This document shows, in pieces, positions 45,237 to 56,153 of a stretch of 64,000 nucleotides of DNA; the first letter of the stretch is position 1; each line of letters begins with the position of its first letter. The stretch is taken from the NCBI GenBank assembly GCA_029249445.1, contig JAQWHI010000003.1:1-64000 (forward strand), written 5' to 3'. This DNA comes from Crocinitomicaceae bacterium. GTDB lineage: Bacteria > Bacteroidota > Bacteroidia > Flavobacteriales_D > Crocinitomicaceae. The notes under the pieces were generated by a model that was not told where the DNA came from, ran no database searches, and saw nothing but the letters and a program-made list of their open reading frames with translations. Position numbers and translations under genes: made by a program.

Positions 45237-45830
45237 ATGGAAAAAATTAAGCTTGAAATTGTAGGACTTTCATACAGCCAAACACAGTCGGGTGCCTATG
45301 CGCTTGTTCTGTCTGAAGTTGATGGAGTTAGAAGGCTTCCAATTATCATTGGAGGATTCGAAGCTCAAGCAATTGCCATTGAGTTGGAAAAAATGGTTCC
45401 TACTCGACCACTGACGCATGACCTTTTTAAAAGTTTTGCTGGTGCCTTCGATATAGAGGTGAAAGAAGTTATTATCTACAAACTTGATGAAGGCATCTTT
45501 TACTCCAAATTAATCTGCACAAAAGCTGGTGAGACAATAGAGATTGACGCACGAACATCAGATGCTATTGCTATTGGGGTGCGTTTCAAATGTGCTGTCT
45601 ATACCTATGAAAATATTTTATCGAGTTCGGGAATCCTATTGGATGAAACATCAATGGATGAAGATGAGATGGTCCTAGAAAATACTGAAGAAAAAGAAAC
45701 ACCTAAGGATACGTTAGAAACAGTGACCGGTGCAGAACTTCAAAATAAGCTTAACCAAGCAATTGACAATGAGGATTATGAGTTGGCTTCAAAAATTAGA
45801 GACGAGATCAATCGTCGTAACGCTATTTAG
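45237..45830 (+). CDS. Bifunctional nuclease (BFN/DUF151) family protein with C-terminal UVR-like motif
   Basis: GAYALVLSEVDGVRRLPIIIGGFEAQAIAIELE; RPLTHDLFKS; C-terminal LNQAIDNEDYELASKIRDEINRR. Confidence 0.85.
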   Translation: MEKIKLEIVGLSYSQTQSGAYALVLSEVDGVRRLPIIIGGFEAQAIAIELEKMVPTRPLTHDLFKSFAGAFDIEVKEVIIYKLDEGIFYSKLICTKAGETIEIDARTSDAIAIGVRFKCAVYTYENILSSSGILLDETSMDEDEMVLENTEEKETPKDTLETVTGAELQNKLNQAIDNEDYELASKIRDEINRRNAI

Positions 45831-47421
45831 CGTATTTTTTATTTGTACTTTTTCAATTGACTCTCATGCCGAAATTGCACTGGGAAAAAAATTGTACAAC
45901 GGAAAATCAAGTCTTATTTTAAATGACGATTTATCATTTACGTCAACGGATTCTACATTTACGAAGCTGAAAAATGGCAAATGGGTGCAAAACAAAAAAC
46001 AGCTCATTCTTTATGATGCAGAAGAAAACCGAGCTGCATCCGCGGACACCTTCAACATACTCTATTCAACAGAGGAACGTATCTCACTAGCCAATGGAAA
46101 GAAACAGTTCACGTTTCGAACCAACAAAAAGGAAACCTACGGTTTTTTCTCCTCTATTTTAAAAGGAATGTTCGGTCTTTTCTGTCTTATTCTAATTGGT
46201 TGGCTGTTCAGTTCGGACAGAAAAAATATCAATTGGCCACTCGTTGTAAAAGGAATTGTCCTACAATTGATTTTGGCGTTACTAATATTGAAAGTGCCCT
46301 TCGTCGAAGAGATATTTGAATTTATATCGAAAGGTTTTGTCAAGGTTGTTGATATGGCACACGAAGGAGCCACATTTGTATTTGGAGACTTTGTAACAGG
46401 AGAAGTAAACCCTTGGGTTATGAATTTTGCAACATGGATACTCCCTTCAGTCATTTTCTTCTCAGCTCTGAGCGCACTACTTTACTATTGGGGTATACTT
46501 CAGAAGGTAGTCTTGTTCATGGCTTGGATTATGAAAAGAATAATGGGCCTTTCTGGGGCTGAGAGTGTTTCCGCTGCAGGCAATGTATTCCTCGGACAAA
46601 CTGAAGCTCCCTTGCTTGTAAAACCTTACCTGGGTAAAATGACAAAATCAGAGATCATGTGTCTGATGGCTGGGGGTATGGCAACAATTGCAGGTGGGGT
46701 TCTCGCTTCATACATTGGTTTTCTTGGCGGTGAAGACGGGCAGGCAAAAATATACTTCGCAAAACATCTGCTAACAGCTTCGCTTATGAGTGCTCCTGCA
46801 GCAATAGTATTTGCAAAAATCATTGTCCCGGAAAAAGAAACAATCAACAACGACTTGAGCGTATCAAAAGATAAAATTGGTGTTAACGCATTAGAAGCCA
46901 TTACTAACGGAACATCTGATGGTCTTCGCTTAGCAGTGAACGTCGGTGCGATGCTTATCGTATTTATCTCAATGATGGCCTTAGCGAACTATATTCTTTG
47001 GTGGACAGGCTATTGGACTGGGGGAAATGCGCTTATTAAAAGCTGGGGACATTATGATTCCCTATCGTTCGAAGCACTTCTTGGCTATATTTTATCTCCT
47101 ATCTCATGGATCATGGGTGTGCCATGGTCAGATTGCATGACAGTAGGTCAGTTACTTGGAGAGAAAACAATTCTGAATGAGTTTGTTGCTTATGCGCATC
47201 TTGGATCACTGAAGCATATTATGTCAGACAAAGCAACATTGATGTGTACTTATATACTATGTGGATTTGCAAATTTTGCATCAATTGGAATTCAAGTTGG
47301 AGGCATTGGTACTCTTGCGCCAGAAAAAAAAGGAATTTTAGCCAAATATGGTGTGAAAGCATTGATTGCGGGAACTCTAGCATGTATGTCAACAGCGATT
47401 ATTGCTGGAATGCTTTTTTAA
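45769..47421 (+). CDS. CNT-type nucleoside transporter with N-terminal periplasmic extension
   Basis: Start overlaps the BFN gene (45769 or 45778 rather than the track's 45730). FLGQTEAPLLVKPYLGKMTKSEIMCLMAGGMATIAGGVLASYIGFLG; NEFVAYAHLG; GFANFASIGIQVGGIGTLAPEKK. Confidence 0.88.
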   Translation: MRIMSWLQKLETRSIVVTLFSVFFICTFSIDSHAEIALGKKLYNGKSSLILNDDLSFTSTDSTFTKLKNGKWVQNKKQLILYDAEENRAASADTFNILYSTEERISLANGKKQFTFRTNKKETYGFFSSILKGMFGLFCLILIGWLFSSDRKNINWPLVVKGIVLQLILALLILKVPFVEEIFEFISKGFVKVVDMAHEGATFVFGDFVTGEVNPWVMNFATWILPSVIFFSALSALLYYWGILQKVVLFMAWIMKRIMGLSGAESVSAAGNVFLGQTEAPLLVKPYLGKMTKSEIMCLMAGGMATIAGGVLASYIGFLGGEDGQAKIYFAKHLLTASLMSAPAAIVFAKIIVPEKETINNDLSVSKDKIGVNALEAITNGTSDGLRLAVNVGAMLIVFISMMALANYILWWTGYWTGGNALIKSWGHYDSLSFEALLGYILSPISWIMGVPWSDCMTVGQLLGEKTILNEFVAYAHLGSLKHIMSDKATLMCTYILCGFANFASIGIQVGGIGTLAPEKKGILAKYGVKALIAGTLACMSTAIIAGMLF

Positions 47422-47422
47422 A

Positions 47423-48388
47423 ATGAAGCTTCACGATCAAATCTTTAAACTTGACTCCAAAGACCAATTCGAAAAATTGGCCCTTCGTATTTTCGAATAT
47501 CAAATAGAAAATTGCGCAGTATATCGAGGGTATGTTGAAATGCTCAATCGACCAGAGCCAAAAACAATCCAAGAAATACCATTTTTACCGATATCATTCT
47601 TCAAATCTCACAAAGTAATTTCAGGAGATCAAATTCACGATATACTTTTCAAGAGCAGCGGAACTACCGGAGAAAGATCCTCGCATTTTGTTCAAGATCT
47701 TTCAATTTATGAATGCGCATTCAATTCAATTTATGAGCAACAAATTGGGAGTCCTGAGGGTCAGGTAATCCTTGCTTTACTCCCCAATTATTTAGAGCAA
47801 GGAGAGTCGAGTTTAGTCTATATGGTAGAGCACCTTATTCAAAGGACAAAAACACGAATGTCAGGTTTTTTTCTTAATGATTACAAAGGATTTATTGAGC
47901 AATACAATTTGGCAATCAATAAAAAGAAACACGTTGTTATTTTTGGAGTATCCTACGCTTTACTAGATCTTGCCGAACTCAAACCTGACCTGTCAAAAGC
48001 AACGATTATCGAAACGGGGGGGATGAAAGGAAGACGAAAAGAAATCACAAAAAATGAACTTCATCTCAAACTACAACAAGGGTTTAATTGCAAAAATATT
48101 TCTTCTGAATATGGAATGACCGAGTTGCTCTCCCAAGCCTACAGCAACCAAAATGGCGTATTCAATCAGCCAGCTTGGATGAAAATATTAATTCGAGATG
48201 TTAACGATCCCCTTTCCTACGTTCAGGATGGGAAAAAAGGAGGTATAAATATCATTGATCTAGCAAACATAAACAGTTGCTCCTTCATTGCCACTCAAGA
48301 TCTCGGGAGGGTTTCTAACAACCAATTCGAAATCTTAGGTCGTTTTGATAATTCAGACATTAGAGGTTGTAATTTATTATTGCAATAA
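47423..48388 (+). CDS. LuxE-like acyl-protein synthetase/acyltransferase
   Basis: FLPISFFKSHKVISG; ILFKSSGTTGERSSHFV; ETGGMKGRRKEITKNELH; SSEYGMTELLSQAYS. Confidence 0.75.
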   Translation: MKLHDQIFKLDSKDQFEKLALRIFEYQIENCAVYRGYVEMLNRPEPKTIQEIPFLPISFFKSHKVISGDQIHDILFKSSGTTGERSSHFVQDLSIYECAFNSIYEQQIGSPEGQVILALLPNYLEQGESSLVYMVEHLIQRTKTRMSGFFLNDYKGFIEQYNLAINKKKHVVIFGVSYALLDLAELKPDLSKATIIETGGMKGRRKEITKNELHLKLQQGFNCKNISSEYGMTELLSQAYSNQNGVFNQPAWMKILIRDVNDPLSYVQDGKKGGINIIDLANINSCSFIATQDLGRVSNNQFEILGRFDNSDIRGCNLLLQ

Positions 48389-48408
48389 ATAAGAAAGTCA
48401 ACGGGTGC

Positions 48409-48450
48409 GATAGTCTCGAATAAACCAATCAATCGAGACGTAAGCCTATC
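48409..48450 (+). promoter_or_regulatory. Hairpin in the leader of the TauE-like gene
   Basis: GTCTCGA (48413-48419)/TCGAGAC (48433-48439) extended by GATAG/CTATC; loop AATCAATC can alternatively pair with GATTGATT (48458-48465). Confidence 0.35.
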
Positions 48451-48493
48451 TTAAAATGATTGATTAACTTTAGAGCCTATTCAATGCAACCAT

Positions 48494-48886
48494 ATGAGTG
48501 CACAAACCATACTAATTCTAATTGCAATCGGTCTATGCGCAGGCGGCCTAAGTGGCTTCGTTGGCATTGGTGGTGGGATTATAATTGTACCTGCCCTGAT
48601 ATATATGCTAGGAATGTCTCAATATGAAGCCCAGGGCACAAGCCTATTTGTAATCCTCCTACCCGTTGGGTTATTGGCGGTCTCCAACTATTGGAAGTCG
48701 GGGCATGTCGACTGGAAATTTGGTCTCATGATTGCACTTACATTTATTGTGGGAGGTTATTTGGGTGCAAAATTAGCACTTCGTATTAACCCAGGAATTG
48801 TTAAACTCGTTTTTGGAATTATCATGGCCTATGTATCCATTCGAATGATCATGTCAGGCATAAATACATTCTCAAATGAATCTTGA
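48494..48886 (+). CDS. Short (four-TM) TauE/SafE family membrane protein
   Basis: GLCAGGLSGFVGIGGGIIIVPALIYMLGMSQYEAQGTSLFVILLPVG. Confidence 0.8.
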   Translation: MSAQTILILIAIGLCAGGLSGFVGIGGGIIIVPALIYMLGMSQYEAQGTSLFVILLPVGLLAVSNYWKSGHVDWKFGLMIALTFIVGGYLGAKLALRINPGIVKLVFGIIMAYVSIRMIMSGINTFSNES

Positions 48887-50072
48887 TAGAATCAATCAAA
48901 TAAAATCACTGTCAAAAGATATAAAGACGAAAGTGCAAGCATACAGAGAATATTTGCATGCCAATCCAGAACTTTCATACGAAGAACACGAAACAATGCA
49001 CTTTGTGTCTGAAAAATTGACAGATTTAGGCATCAAACATTCAGCAAAAATTGGTGGCACTGGAGTTGTAGGAATAATTCGCGGTGAACATCATAAAGAA
49101 GATATGCCTTGCATAGGATTGAGGGCTGATTTAGACGCTTTACCAATTCATGAAGAAAATGAAGTTCCCTATCGATCAAAAATAGATGGAGTAATGCATG
49201 CTTGTGGGCACGATGTCCACACCTCAGTATTGCTTGGTACAGCAGAAGTACTTCAATCTATGAGGAATTCATTACCATACCCGGTAAAACTGATTTTTCA
49301 ACCTGGAGAAGAAAAAAATCCTGGTGGTGCTACGCTAATGATTCGCGATGGTGTTTTAAAGGATCCCAAAATAATTCGAATGTTTGCCCTTCACGTATTT
49401 CCAGAAATGGAAGTCGGACGGGTTGGATTCAGAGAAGGCTTGTATATGGCATCGTGTGATGAAATTCATGCGACGATTTATGGAAAAGGAGGACATGGAG
49501 CTACACCACACAAATGTATTGATCCCATTTTAATTGGTGCTGAGATCGTGACCTCTCTTCAGAAAATTGTAAGTAGAAAATGTGATCCAAAAGTCCCTTG
49601 TGTTCTATCATTTGGTCATTTTGAAGCACAAGGAGCAACAAACATAATCCCATCCAGTGCACACATAAAAGGTACTTTCCGAACCATGAATGAAGCATGG
49701 AGAGCAGAAGCATTAAAGTTGATTGAACAAAGTATGACAGGAATTGTAGTTTCTGCGGGCGGTACTCTTGAGCTTGAAATAAGTAAAGGGTACCCCTACT
49801 TAGAAAATGACCCTAAGACGACGCAATCAATGAAGTCAATAGCTATTAATCTACTTGGAGAAGAGAATGTTGAAGACCTTCCTATTCGATTGACTGCGGA
49901 AGATTTTTCTTACTATTCCCAAGAGGTTCCGGTATGCTTCTTTCGATTGGGGGTAGGTAATTCTGAGCAAGGAATAGTACATGGAGTGCACCATCCAAAA
50001 TTCAATATTGACAATAGTTCCTTAGAAATTGGAGTTCAAATGATGGTTTCCGCTGCTTTTATAGATTCATGA
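48876..50072 (+). CDS. M20 family amidohydrolase/peptidase
   Basis: YREYLHANPELSYEEHET; GLRADLDALPIHEENEVPYRS; MHACGHDVHTSVLLG; QPGEEKNPGG. Confidence 0.92.
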   Translation: MNLDRINQIKSLSKDIKTKVQAYREYLHANPELSYEEHETMHFVSEKLTDLGIKHSAKIGGTGVVGIIRGEHHKEDMPCIGLRADLDALPIHEENEVPYRSKIDGVMHACGHDVHTSVLLGTAEVLQSMRNSLPYPVKLIFQPGEEKNPGGATLMIRDGVLKDPKIIRMFALHVFPEMEVGRVGFREGLYMASCDEIHATIYGKGGHGATPHKCIDPILIGAEIVTSLQKIVSRKCDPKVPCVLSFGHFEAQGATNIIPSSAHIKGTFRTMNEAWRAEALKLIEQSMTGIVVSAGGTLELEISKGYPYLENDPKTTQSMKSIAINLLGEENVEDLPIRLTAEDFSYYSQEVPVCFFRLGVGNSEQGIVHGVHHPKFNIDNSSLEIGVQMMVSAAFIDS

Positions 50073-50482
50073 AGATATTAACTTATATCCTTTTTATTCT
50101 GCTCATCGTAGCACCAGCATGTAACAAATTGAAAAAAACCAATCGGTTGCTCTCAGGTACATGGGAAATTATGAGTTACCGAACTCTAAATCTCTCTGGA
50201 ATGACAGAATATCACAATGTCTCAGGGAGCATAACATTTGGAAATTCTACTGACTCAACCTTTACATATAGCGAAGATTTCCAAACAGGCGACTCTGCAG
50301 TTCATCAAGTGGGAATTGGAAAATTTCAAAGTGAATCAGGACATGAATATACCATTGACATCACTGCTCCAATCCAAAAAACATTTCATGATTGCTCAAT
50401 AAAAATCCTAACCAAAGACGATCTGAAATTAGAACATCGGGACAATCAATACACGCATATCTTTGTATTAAAGAATGATTAA
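50069..50482 (+). CDS. Small putative lipoprotein (lipocalin-like)
   Basis: Lipobox-like LLIVAPACNK; LSGTWEIMSY start of a lipocalin-like domain. Confidence 0.5.
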   Translation: MKILTYILFILLIVAPACNKLKKTNRLLSGTWEIMSYRTLNLSGMTEYHNVSGSITFGNSTDSTFTYSEDFQTGDSAVHQVGIGKFQSESGHEYTIDITAPIQKTFHDCSIKILTKDDLKLEHRDNQYTHIFVLKND

Positions 50483-52650
50483 TTCGCCATTTCACTCATG
50501 AATTTGATCCGCATCAATCTGAGTTCTTCCTCAGAATAATCGCCATCGAACTCATCGTAGGCCTCTTTCAAATCATCTGTTTCTGCCTCGGAGAAATATT
50601 CATAAATCTCATCTTGGTTTTCTTCATCAAGGATATCATCAATGTAATAATTAATGTTTACGCGTGTGCCTGAGGAAACGATCGCTTCAATCTCGTCGAT
50701 TACTTCTTCGACTTCTTTTCCTTGAGCCCTTCCAATATCCTCTAGGGGCAACTTCCGATCAATATTTTGAATCAGCTGAACTTTCAGTCCTGACTTTTTT
50801 ACTACTGACTTCACTACGAGGTCTTGTATACGTTCAATATCATTTTGTTCGACATAATCCTTGATCAAAGATGTAAATGGTGCTCCATAACGCATTGCTT
50901 TTCCATTTCCCACACCCTGAATATTTGTTAGTTCCTCAATATTTATGGGGTATTGAAGGCACATATCTTTCAATGATGGTTCCTGAAAGATAACAAAGGG
51001 AGGAATATTTTTTGATTTGGACAATCTCTTCCTTAAGTCAACAAGTTGTTGGTATAAAACTTCATCAAATACTCCCCCTTTCGCATTACTAGAAATGATA
51101 TCCTCATCATCAATCACAAGATAATTTCGCTCTTTAATAATTGGAAATGAATGCGGGTTCTCCATATAATTACGACCGGAATCGCTGATCTTCAATACGC
51201 CATAAGATTCGATATCTTTAGTTAAAAAACCTGCTACTACCGACTGTCGAATTACTGCATTCCAAAAATGTTCGCTATTTTCTTTTCCTACACCAAACAA
51301 TTCATGGCTGTCATGTTTGTAGGCGCGAATATCATTGTTACTAGCGCCTGACAAAAAAGCGCAGTAATGTTTTGACTTCTGTGTTTCGTGCAAAGCATCA
51401 ACCGCGCGAAGTAAATTCAGAATGTGTTCCTTCCCCTCGAGCTTGTCTTTTGGATATTTGCAATTATCACATTTCTCATTACAATTCGACGCATCAAACT
51501 CTTCTCCAAAATAGTGCAAAATCATTTTACGCCTACAGACAGATGTTTCTGCATAAGATGCAATTTCATTTAGTAATTGACGCCCAATTTCCTGCTCTGC
51601 AATAGGTTTCCCTTGAAGAAATTTCTCGAGTTTTTCAACATCTTTGTAGCGATAAAAAGAAATACATTCGCCTTCACCTCCATCACGACCTGCTCTTCCT
51701 GTTTCCTGATAATAACTTTCAAGAGATTTAGGAATATCATGATGGATCACGAAACGCACATCAGGCTTATCAATTCCCATTCCAAATGCAATCGTCGCAA
51801 CAATCACGTCCACATCCTCCATCAAAAACATGTCTTGATGCTTGGCTCTTGTGCTCGCATCTAAACCGGCATGATATGGCAGTGCATTGATACCATTGAC
51901 TTGTAAAATCTCCGCAATCTCCTCTACCTTTTTACGACTGAGACAATAAACAATCCCACTCTTTCCTTGCTTCGTCCTTACGTATTTTATGATTTGCTTC
52001 TCAACTTCCTTTTTGGGGAAAATTTGATAATACAGGTTGTCTCGATTGAAGGATGATTTATATACAATCGCATCAGTCATACTCAAGTTCTTTTGAATAT
52101 CGTTCTGAACTTTGGGCGTCGCAGTTGCGGTCAAAGCAATAATGGGTACGTTTGAAATTTTTTCAAAAATCTCGCGAAGTCTTCGATATTCTGGTCGAAA
52201 GTCATGCCCCCATTCTGAAATACAATGGGCTTCATCAATAGCAAAAAAGGAAATATTTACTTTGGTAAGAAACTCTATATTTTCTGCTTTGGTTAACGAT
52301 TCAGGTGCAACATATAAAAGCTTTGTTTTTCCATCTGAAATGTCTTGTCTAACTCGGGTGCTTTCTGTCTTTGAGAGCGATGAATTAAGGAAGTGTGCAA
52401 TCGACTCATTGTTACTCACATTTCGAATAGCGTCTACTTGATTTTTCATCAAAGCAATCAACGGTGATACAACAATTGCAGTTCCTTCGGAAATTACCGC
52501 AGGCAATTGATAACACATTGATTTCCCTCCCCCTGTAGGCATAATTACAAAAGTATTCTTCCCACTTAGCAAGTTCTCAATAACTGCCTCTTGATCGCCT
52601 TTAAAGCTATCAAATCCAAAATATGATTTAAGGGCCTGTTTTAAATTCAT
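50479..52650 (-). CDS. recQ: ATP-dependent DNA helicase RecQ
   Basis: MPTGGGKSMCYQLPA; FAIDEAHCISEWGHDFRPEYRRL; ATIAFGMGIDKPDVRFVIHHDIPKSLESYYQETGRAGRDG; zinc-binding CRRKMILHYFGEEFDASNCNEKCDNC. Confidence 0.96.
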   Translation of the reverse strand: MNLKQALKSYFGFDSFKGDQEAVIENLLSGKNTFVIMPTGGGKSMCYQLPAVISEGTAIVVSPLIALMKNQVDAIRNVSNNESIAHFLNSSLSKTESTRVRQDISDGKTKLLYVAPESLTKAENIEFLTKVNISFFAIDEAHCISEWGHDFRPEYRRLREIFEKISNVPIIALTATATPKVQNDIQKNLSMTDAIVYKSSFNRDNLYYQIFPKKEVEKQIIKYVRTKQGKSGIVYCLSRKKVEEIAEILQVNGINALPYHAGLDASTRAKHQDMFLMEDVDVIVATIAFGMGIDKPDVRFVIHHDIPKSLESYYQETGRAGRDGGEGECISFYRYKDVEKLEKFLQGKPIAEQEIGRQLLNEIASYAETSVCRRKMILHYFGEEFDASNCNEKCDNCKYPKDKLEGKEHILNLLRAVDALHETQKSKHYCAFLSGASNNDIRAYKHDSHELFGVGKENSEHFWNAVIRQSVVAGFLTKDIESYGVLKISDSGRNYMENPHSFPIIKERNYLVIDDEDIISSNAKGGVFDEVLYQQLVDLRKRLSKSKNIPPFVIFQEPSLKDMCLQYPINIEELTNIQGVGNGKAMRYGAPFTSLIKDYVEQNDIERIQDLVVKSVVKKSGLKVQLIQNIDRKLPLEDIGRAQGKEVEEVIDEIEAIVSSGTRVNINYYIDDILDEENQDEIYEYFSEAETDDLKEAYDEFDGDYSEEELRLMRIKFMSEMAN

Positions 52651-52832
52651 GGTAATAGCAGTAGTTACGCGTATTGAGTATGATGAAAAATTTTAAATCC
52701 TATCCAAGATAAGTAAAAAATAAGCATTAAACGTATGATTCAAAATTAAATTTGATCAAATACATCGAATGAATTATAACCCGGGATGAATTAAAGATTA
52801 TTACCAATGAATCGTTATTTTTGTCATACGGA

Positions 52833-53615
52833 ATGGAAGAAGAAAACAGAATGACATTTTTAGATCACCTTGAGGAGTTGAGGTGGCGAATTGTTAAATC
52901 GGCAATTTTAATTGTAGTTTTTGCCATCTTCATCTGGATTTTCCAAACATGGATAATGAATCACCTTTTCCTATCAATGGGAAGTGCTGAATTTCTTACC
53001 TTCCGCATACTCTGCGATTATTTTGGAGTATGTATTGACGATATTTCAATTAGTTATCAAAGTATTGAACTCACCGGGCAATTTTCGTATGCATTAATGA
53101 TGAGCATAATGGGAGGCTTTGTTCTTGCATTTCCTTTCACTTTTTATCAAATATGGGCATTCATAAAACCAGGATTGAAAAAAAATGAGAAAACCGTTGC
53201 GAATGGTATTGTGGTTTACATCAGTTTACTTTTCTTTTTAGGTATCGGATTTGGCTATTTTGTGGTTGCCCCTTTGTGTGTTCAATTCTTCGGAAATTAC
53301 CAAATAAGCGCAGAAATCGCCAATGAAATAAAAATCAGTTCCTACATGAGCACAATACTCTCGACAATTTTTTACTCTGGGTTATTGTTCTTATTGCCTG
53401 TCGTTTCTTACTTATTTACAAAGTTAGGAGTCATCTCATCGAGTTGGTTAAAAAAGTACAGAAAACATTCAATCATTGGTATTTTGATTCTGTCAGCTCT
53501 TATTACACCTCCAGACTTGATCAGCCAAGTTATTGTAGGTATTCCTATTGTATTGCTCTATGAGGTTGGCGTGCTAGTCTCAAAAAATGTTGAACGGAAA
53601 CAGAAAAAACAATAA
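52833..53615 (+). CDS. tatC: Sec-independent protein translocase TatC
   Basis: MTFLDHLEELRWRIVKSAI; FPFTFYQIWAFIKPGLKKNEK; start likely MEEENRM. Confidence 0.93.
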   Translation: MEEENRMTFLDHLEELRWRIVKSAILIVVFAIFIWIFQTWIMNHLFLSMGSAEFLTFRILCDYFGVCIDDISISYQSIELTGQFSYALMMSIMGGFVLAFPFTFYQIWAFIKPGLKKNEKTVANGIVVYISLLFFLGIGFGYFVVAPLCVQFFGNYQISAEIANEIKISSYMSTILSTIFYSGLLFLLPVVSYLFTKLGVISSSWLKKYRKHSIIGILILSALITPPDLISQVIVGIPIVLLYEVGVLVSKNVERKQKKQ

Positions 53616-53668
53616 TTTGTTCCAACTTTTAAAAAATTTAGCCGTTCTTTAGTGCATAGTGACTTTAA

Positions 53669-56143
53669 ATGAAACCTTTTGTACTAACTTTTTTGCTGTT
53701 TTTGCCTCTCATTGCGTCGTCCCAAAAAACAACTGTTTCTGGTAATGTTTTGGACGAACTCACTGGTACACCCCTTCCGTTCGTAAAAATACGCTTTCAA
53801 GACTCGAAAATCGGAACCTATACCGACACATTGGGCAAATACAGCATAGACACCTACTATGCGACGGATACATTAATTTTTTCCTTCTCTGGATACGTAA
53901 TTAAAAAAATTATAATTGAAAAAGATACCGATCAAGAAATCAATACTACACTTCAGGTTCTTCAATCAGATTTTGACGCCATATATATTAAGGCTCCGGA
54001 TGAGCTCCCATCCACAACATTGCACAAACGAATAATTGCGAATAAGCCAATCAACGATAAAAAGAAGCTAACAGCATATGAATATGAGGTATACAATAAA
54101 GTACAGCTAGACATCAATAATATCGGGGAGAAGTTCAAAGATCGGAAAACAGTTAAAAAAGTAGACGTGATTATCGATTACCTTGATTCTCTGGAGGATG
54201 GTACACATTACCTGCCCGTCATATTAAGTGAATCTATTTCAGATTTTTACTTTAAGACCAATCCCCAAAAGAAGAAAGAAGTGGTAAAAGCGACTCGCAT
54301 TAGCGGAGTGGAAAACCTTGATATGAATCAATTCCTGGGCGACATGTATGTCGATGTTGATCTCTATAACAATTACATGTACCTATTCAATAAGTCTTTC
54401 ATTAGTCCTGTCGCTAACTTTGCCCGAAGCTTTTATAAATTTTACCTGGAAGACTCTTCATTCATTGACAACCAATGGTGCTACAAGCTGAGGTTTACTC
54501 CGAAAAGAACAGGCGATATGACCTTTAAAGGAGATTTATGGATTCACGATACAACCTACGCTGTAAAAAAATTCACAGCCTCAATAGCTCCTTGGGTCAA
54601 CATCAACTATGTGCAGGACTTATACATTGAACAAGAATTTGAAATGGTTGTTCCAGAGGTCTGGATGTTAAAAGAAGAAAAAATGATAGCAGATTTAAAA
54701 ATCGCAAAAAAATCTGGGATTTATGGATTCTTCGGGAGGAGGTATTCGAGTCGAACGAACTTCGCAATTAACGCAAAACATCCGGATGAATTTTATAAAT
54801 CCAATAGCACCGTCGAAATTGATCAAAATGCCAAAACCAGATCTGAGACCTATTGGAAAGAGGTACGTCACACCCCATTAAGCAAGCAAGAACAAGGTGT
54901 GGATGACATGATTGATACATTGAATGAATTGCGCTTTTTTAAATTATTAAAAAACACAATGTATATGGCCAGTACGGGCTACTATCCTTTAGGAAAAGTT
55001 GAATTGGGAAGTGTCTTCTCATTGGTAACAAAAAATCAAGCGGAGGGATGGAGAATAGCCTTGAGCCTGAGGACTTCAAATAGCTTTAGCCGGAGGGTAG
55101 AACTTGGAGGAAGGATTGCATTTGGATTTATGGATGAACGTCTAAAATATGGTACATCCGTTAGGTACAACATAACTCCAAAAAAACGCGGAATGCTAAC
55201 AGCGTTTTATAATTATGATCTAGAACAAATAGGTCAATCTCCAACAGCGGCAACAATAGGATCCACTTTTGGAACATTGCTTCGCACAGGGCCATTAGAC
55301 AAATTAACTTTCGTACAAAAAGCAGGAATCAATCTCGAAAAAGATGTTGGTAAGGACATTATTCTATACGGTGGAATGGAATGGAAAGAATATACTCCAC
55401 TTGGAATTGCGAATTATATTCGTCCAAATCAAATTTCAGGAATTGATGATACAATCAACAAGATTCGGACAACTGAACTTATCGCACGATACCGTTGGGC
55501 AAAAGATGAAGAGTTTGTATCAGGAGCCTTTGACAGAAGTTCAATCCGCTCCAAATATCCAATAATTTCAATCCAAGGAATTTTTGGAATCAAAGGCTTT
55601 CTAAATGGAAACTATGCCTATCAAAAAATTGATTTATCAATAGAGTAACAATTGAGAATTGGGTTCGCCGGAAGAATACGTTACGGAATCAATGCTGGAT
55701 ATATATTTGGCAATGCTGCATATCCATTTCTGAAAGTACATGAAGGAAATGAATCTTACTGGATGCAGCTCAACACCTTCAATAAAATGAACTATTTTGA
55801 ATTTATCTCAGATAAATACGTTAGTATATTGGTCGAAAACCATTGGGATGGATTGTTTTTGAACCGCTTGCCACTTCTCAAAAAGCTCAAATGGAGATTA
55901 GTTTCGACAGGTAGAGCAGTAATTGGTTCAATTTCGGATAGACATACAAGAGAAATGCGTATTCCAAACTTTACAAAGACATTTGGAAAAACACCATACA
56001 TAGAAGTCGCACTTGGAATTGAAAATATCCTCACTGTTGGAAGAATTGATGTATTTTGGAGGTTGACGCACAATGAAATCGGAGTAAAAACCAATGATAT
56101 TAGTAACTTTGGGCTAAGTGCGCGATATGCGTTCAACTTCTAG
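53669..56143 (+). CDS. DUF5686/carboxypeptidase-like regulatory domain outer membrane protein, split by an in-frame TAA at 55646-55648
   Basis: ORF 53669-55648 ([54 protein letters not shown]) and ORF 55652-56143 are in the same frame separated by one TAA; combined length ~824 codons. Confidence 0.8.
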
Positions 56144-56153
56144 CAAAAAAAAT

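Noticed and set aside
48494-48886. TauE/SafE gene as a truncated pseudogene
   Set aside because: Stop precedes the M20 gene with a tidy 11-nt overlap, and short four-TM TauE-like proteins are known, so truncation is not needed.
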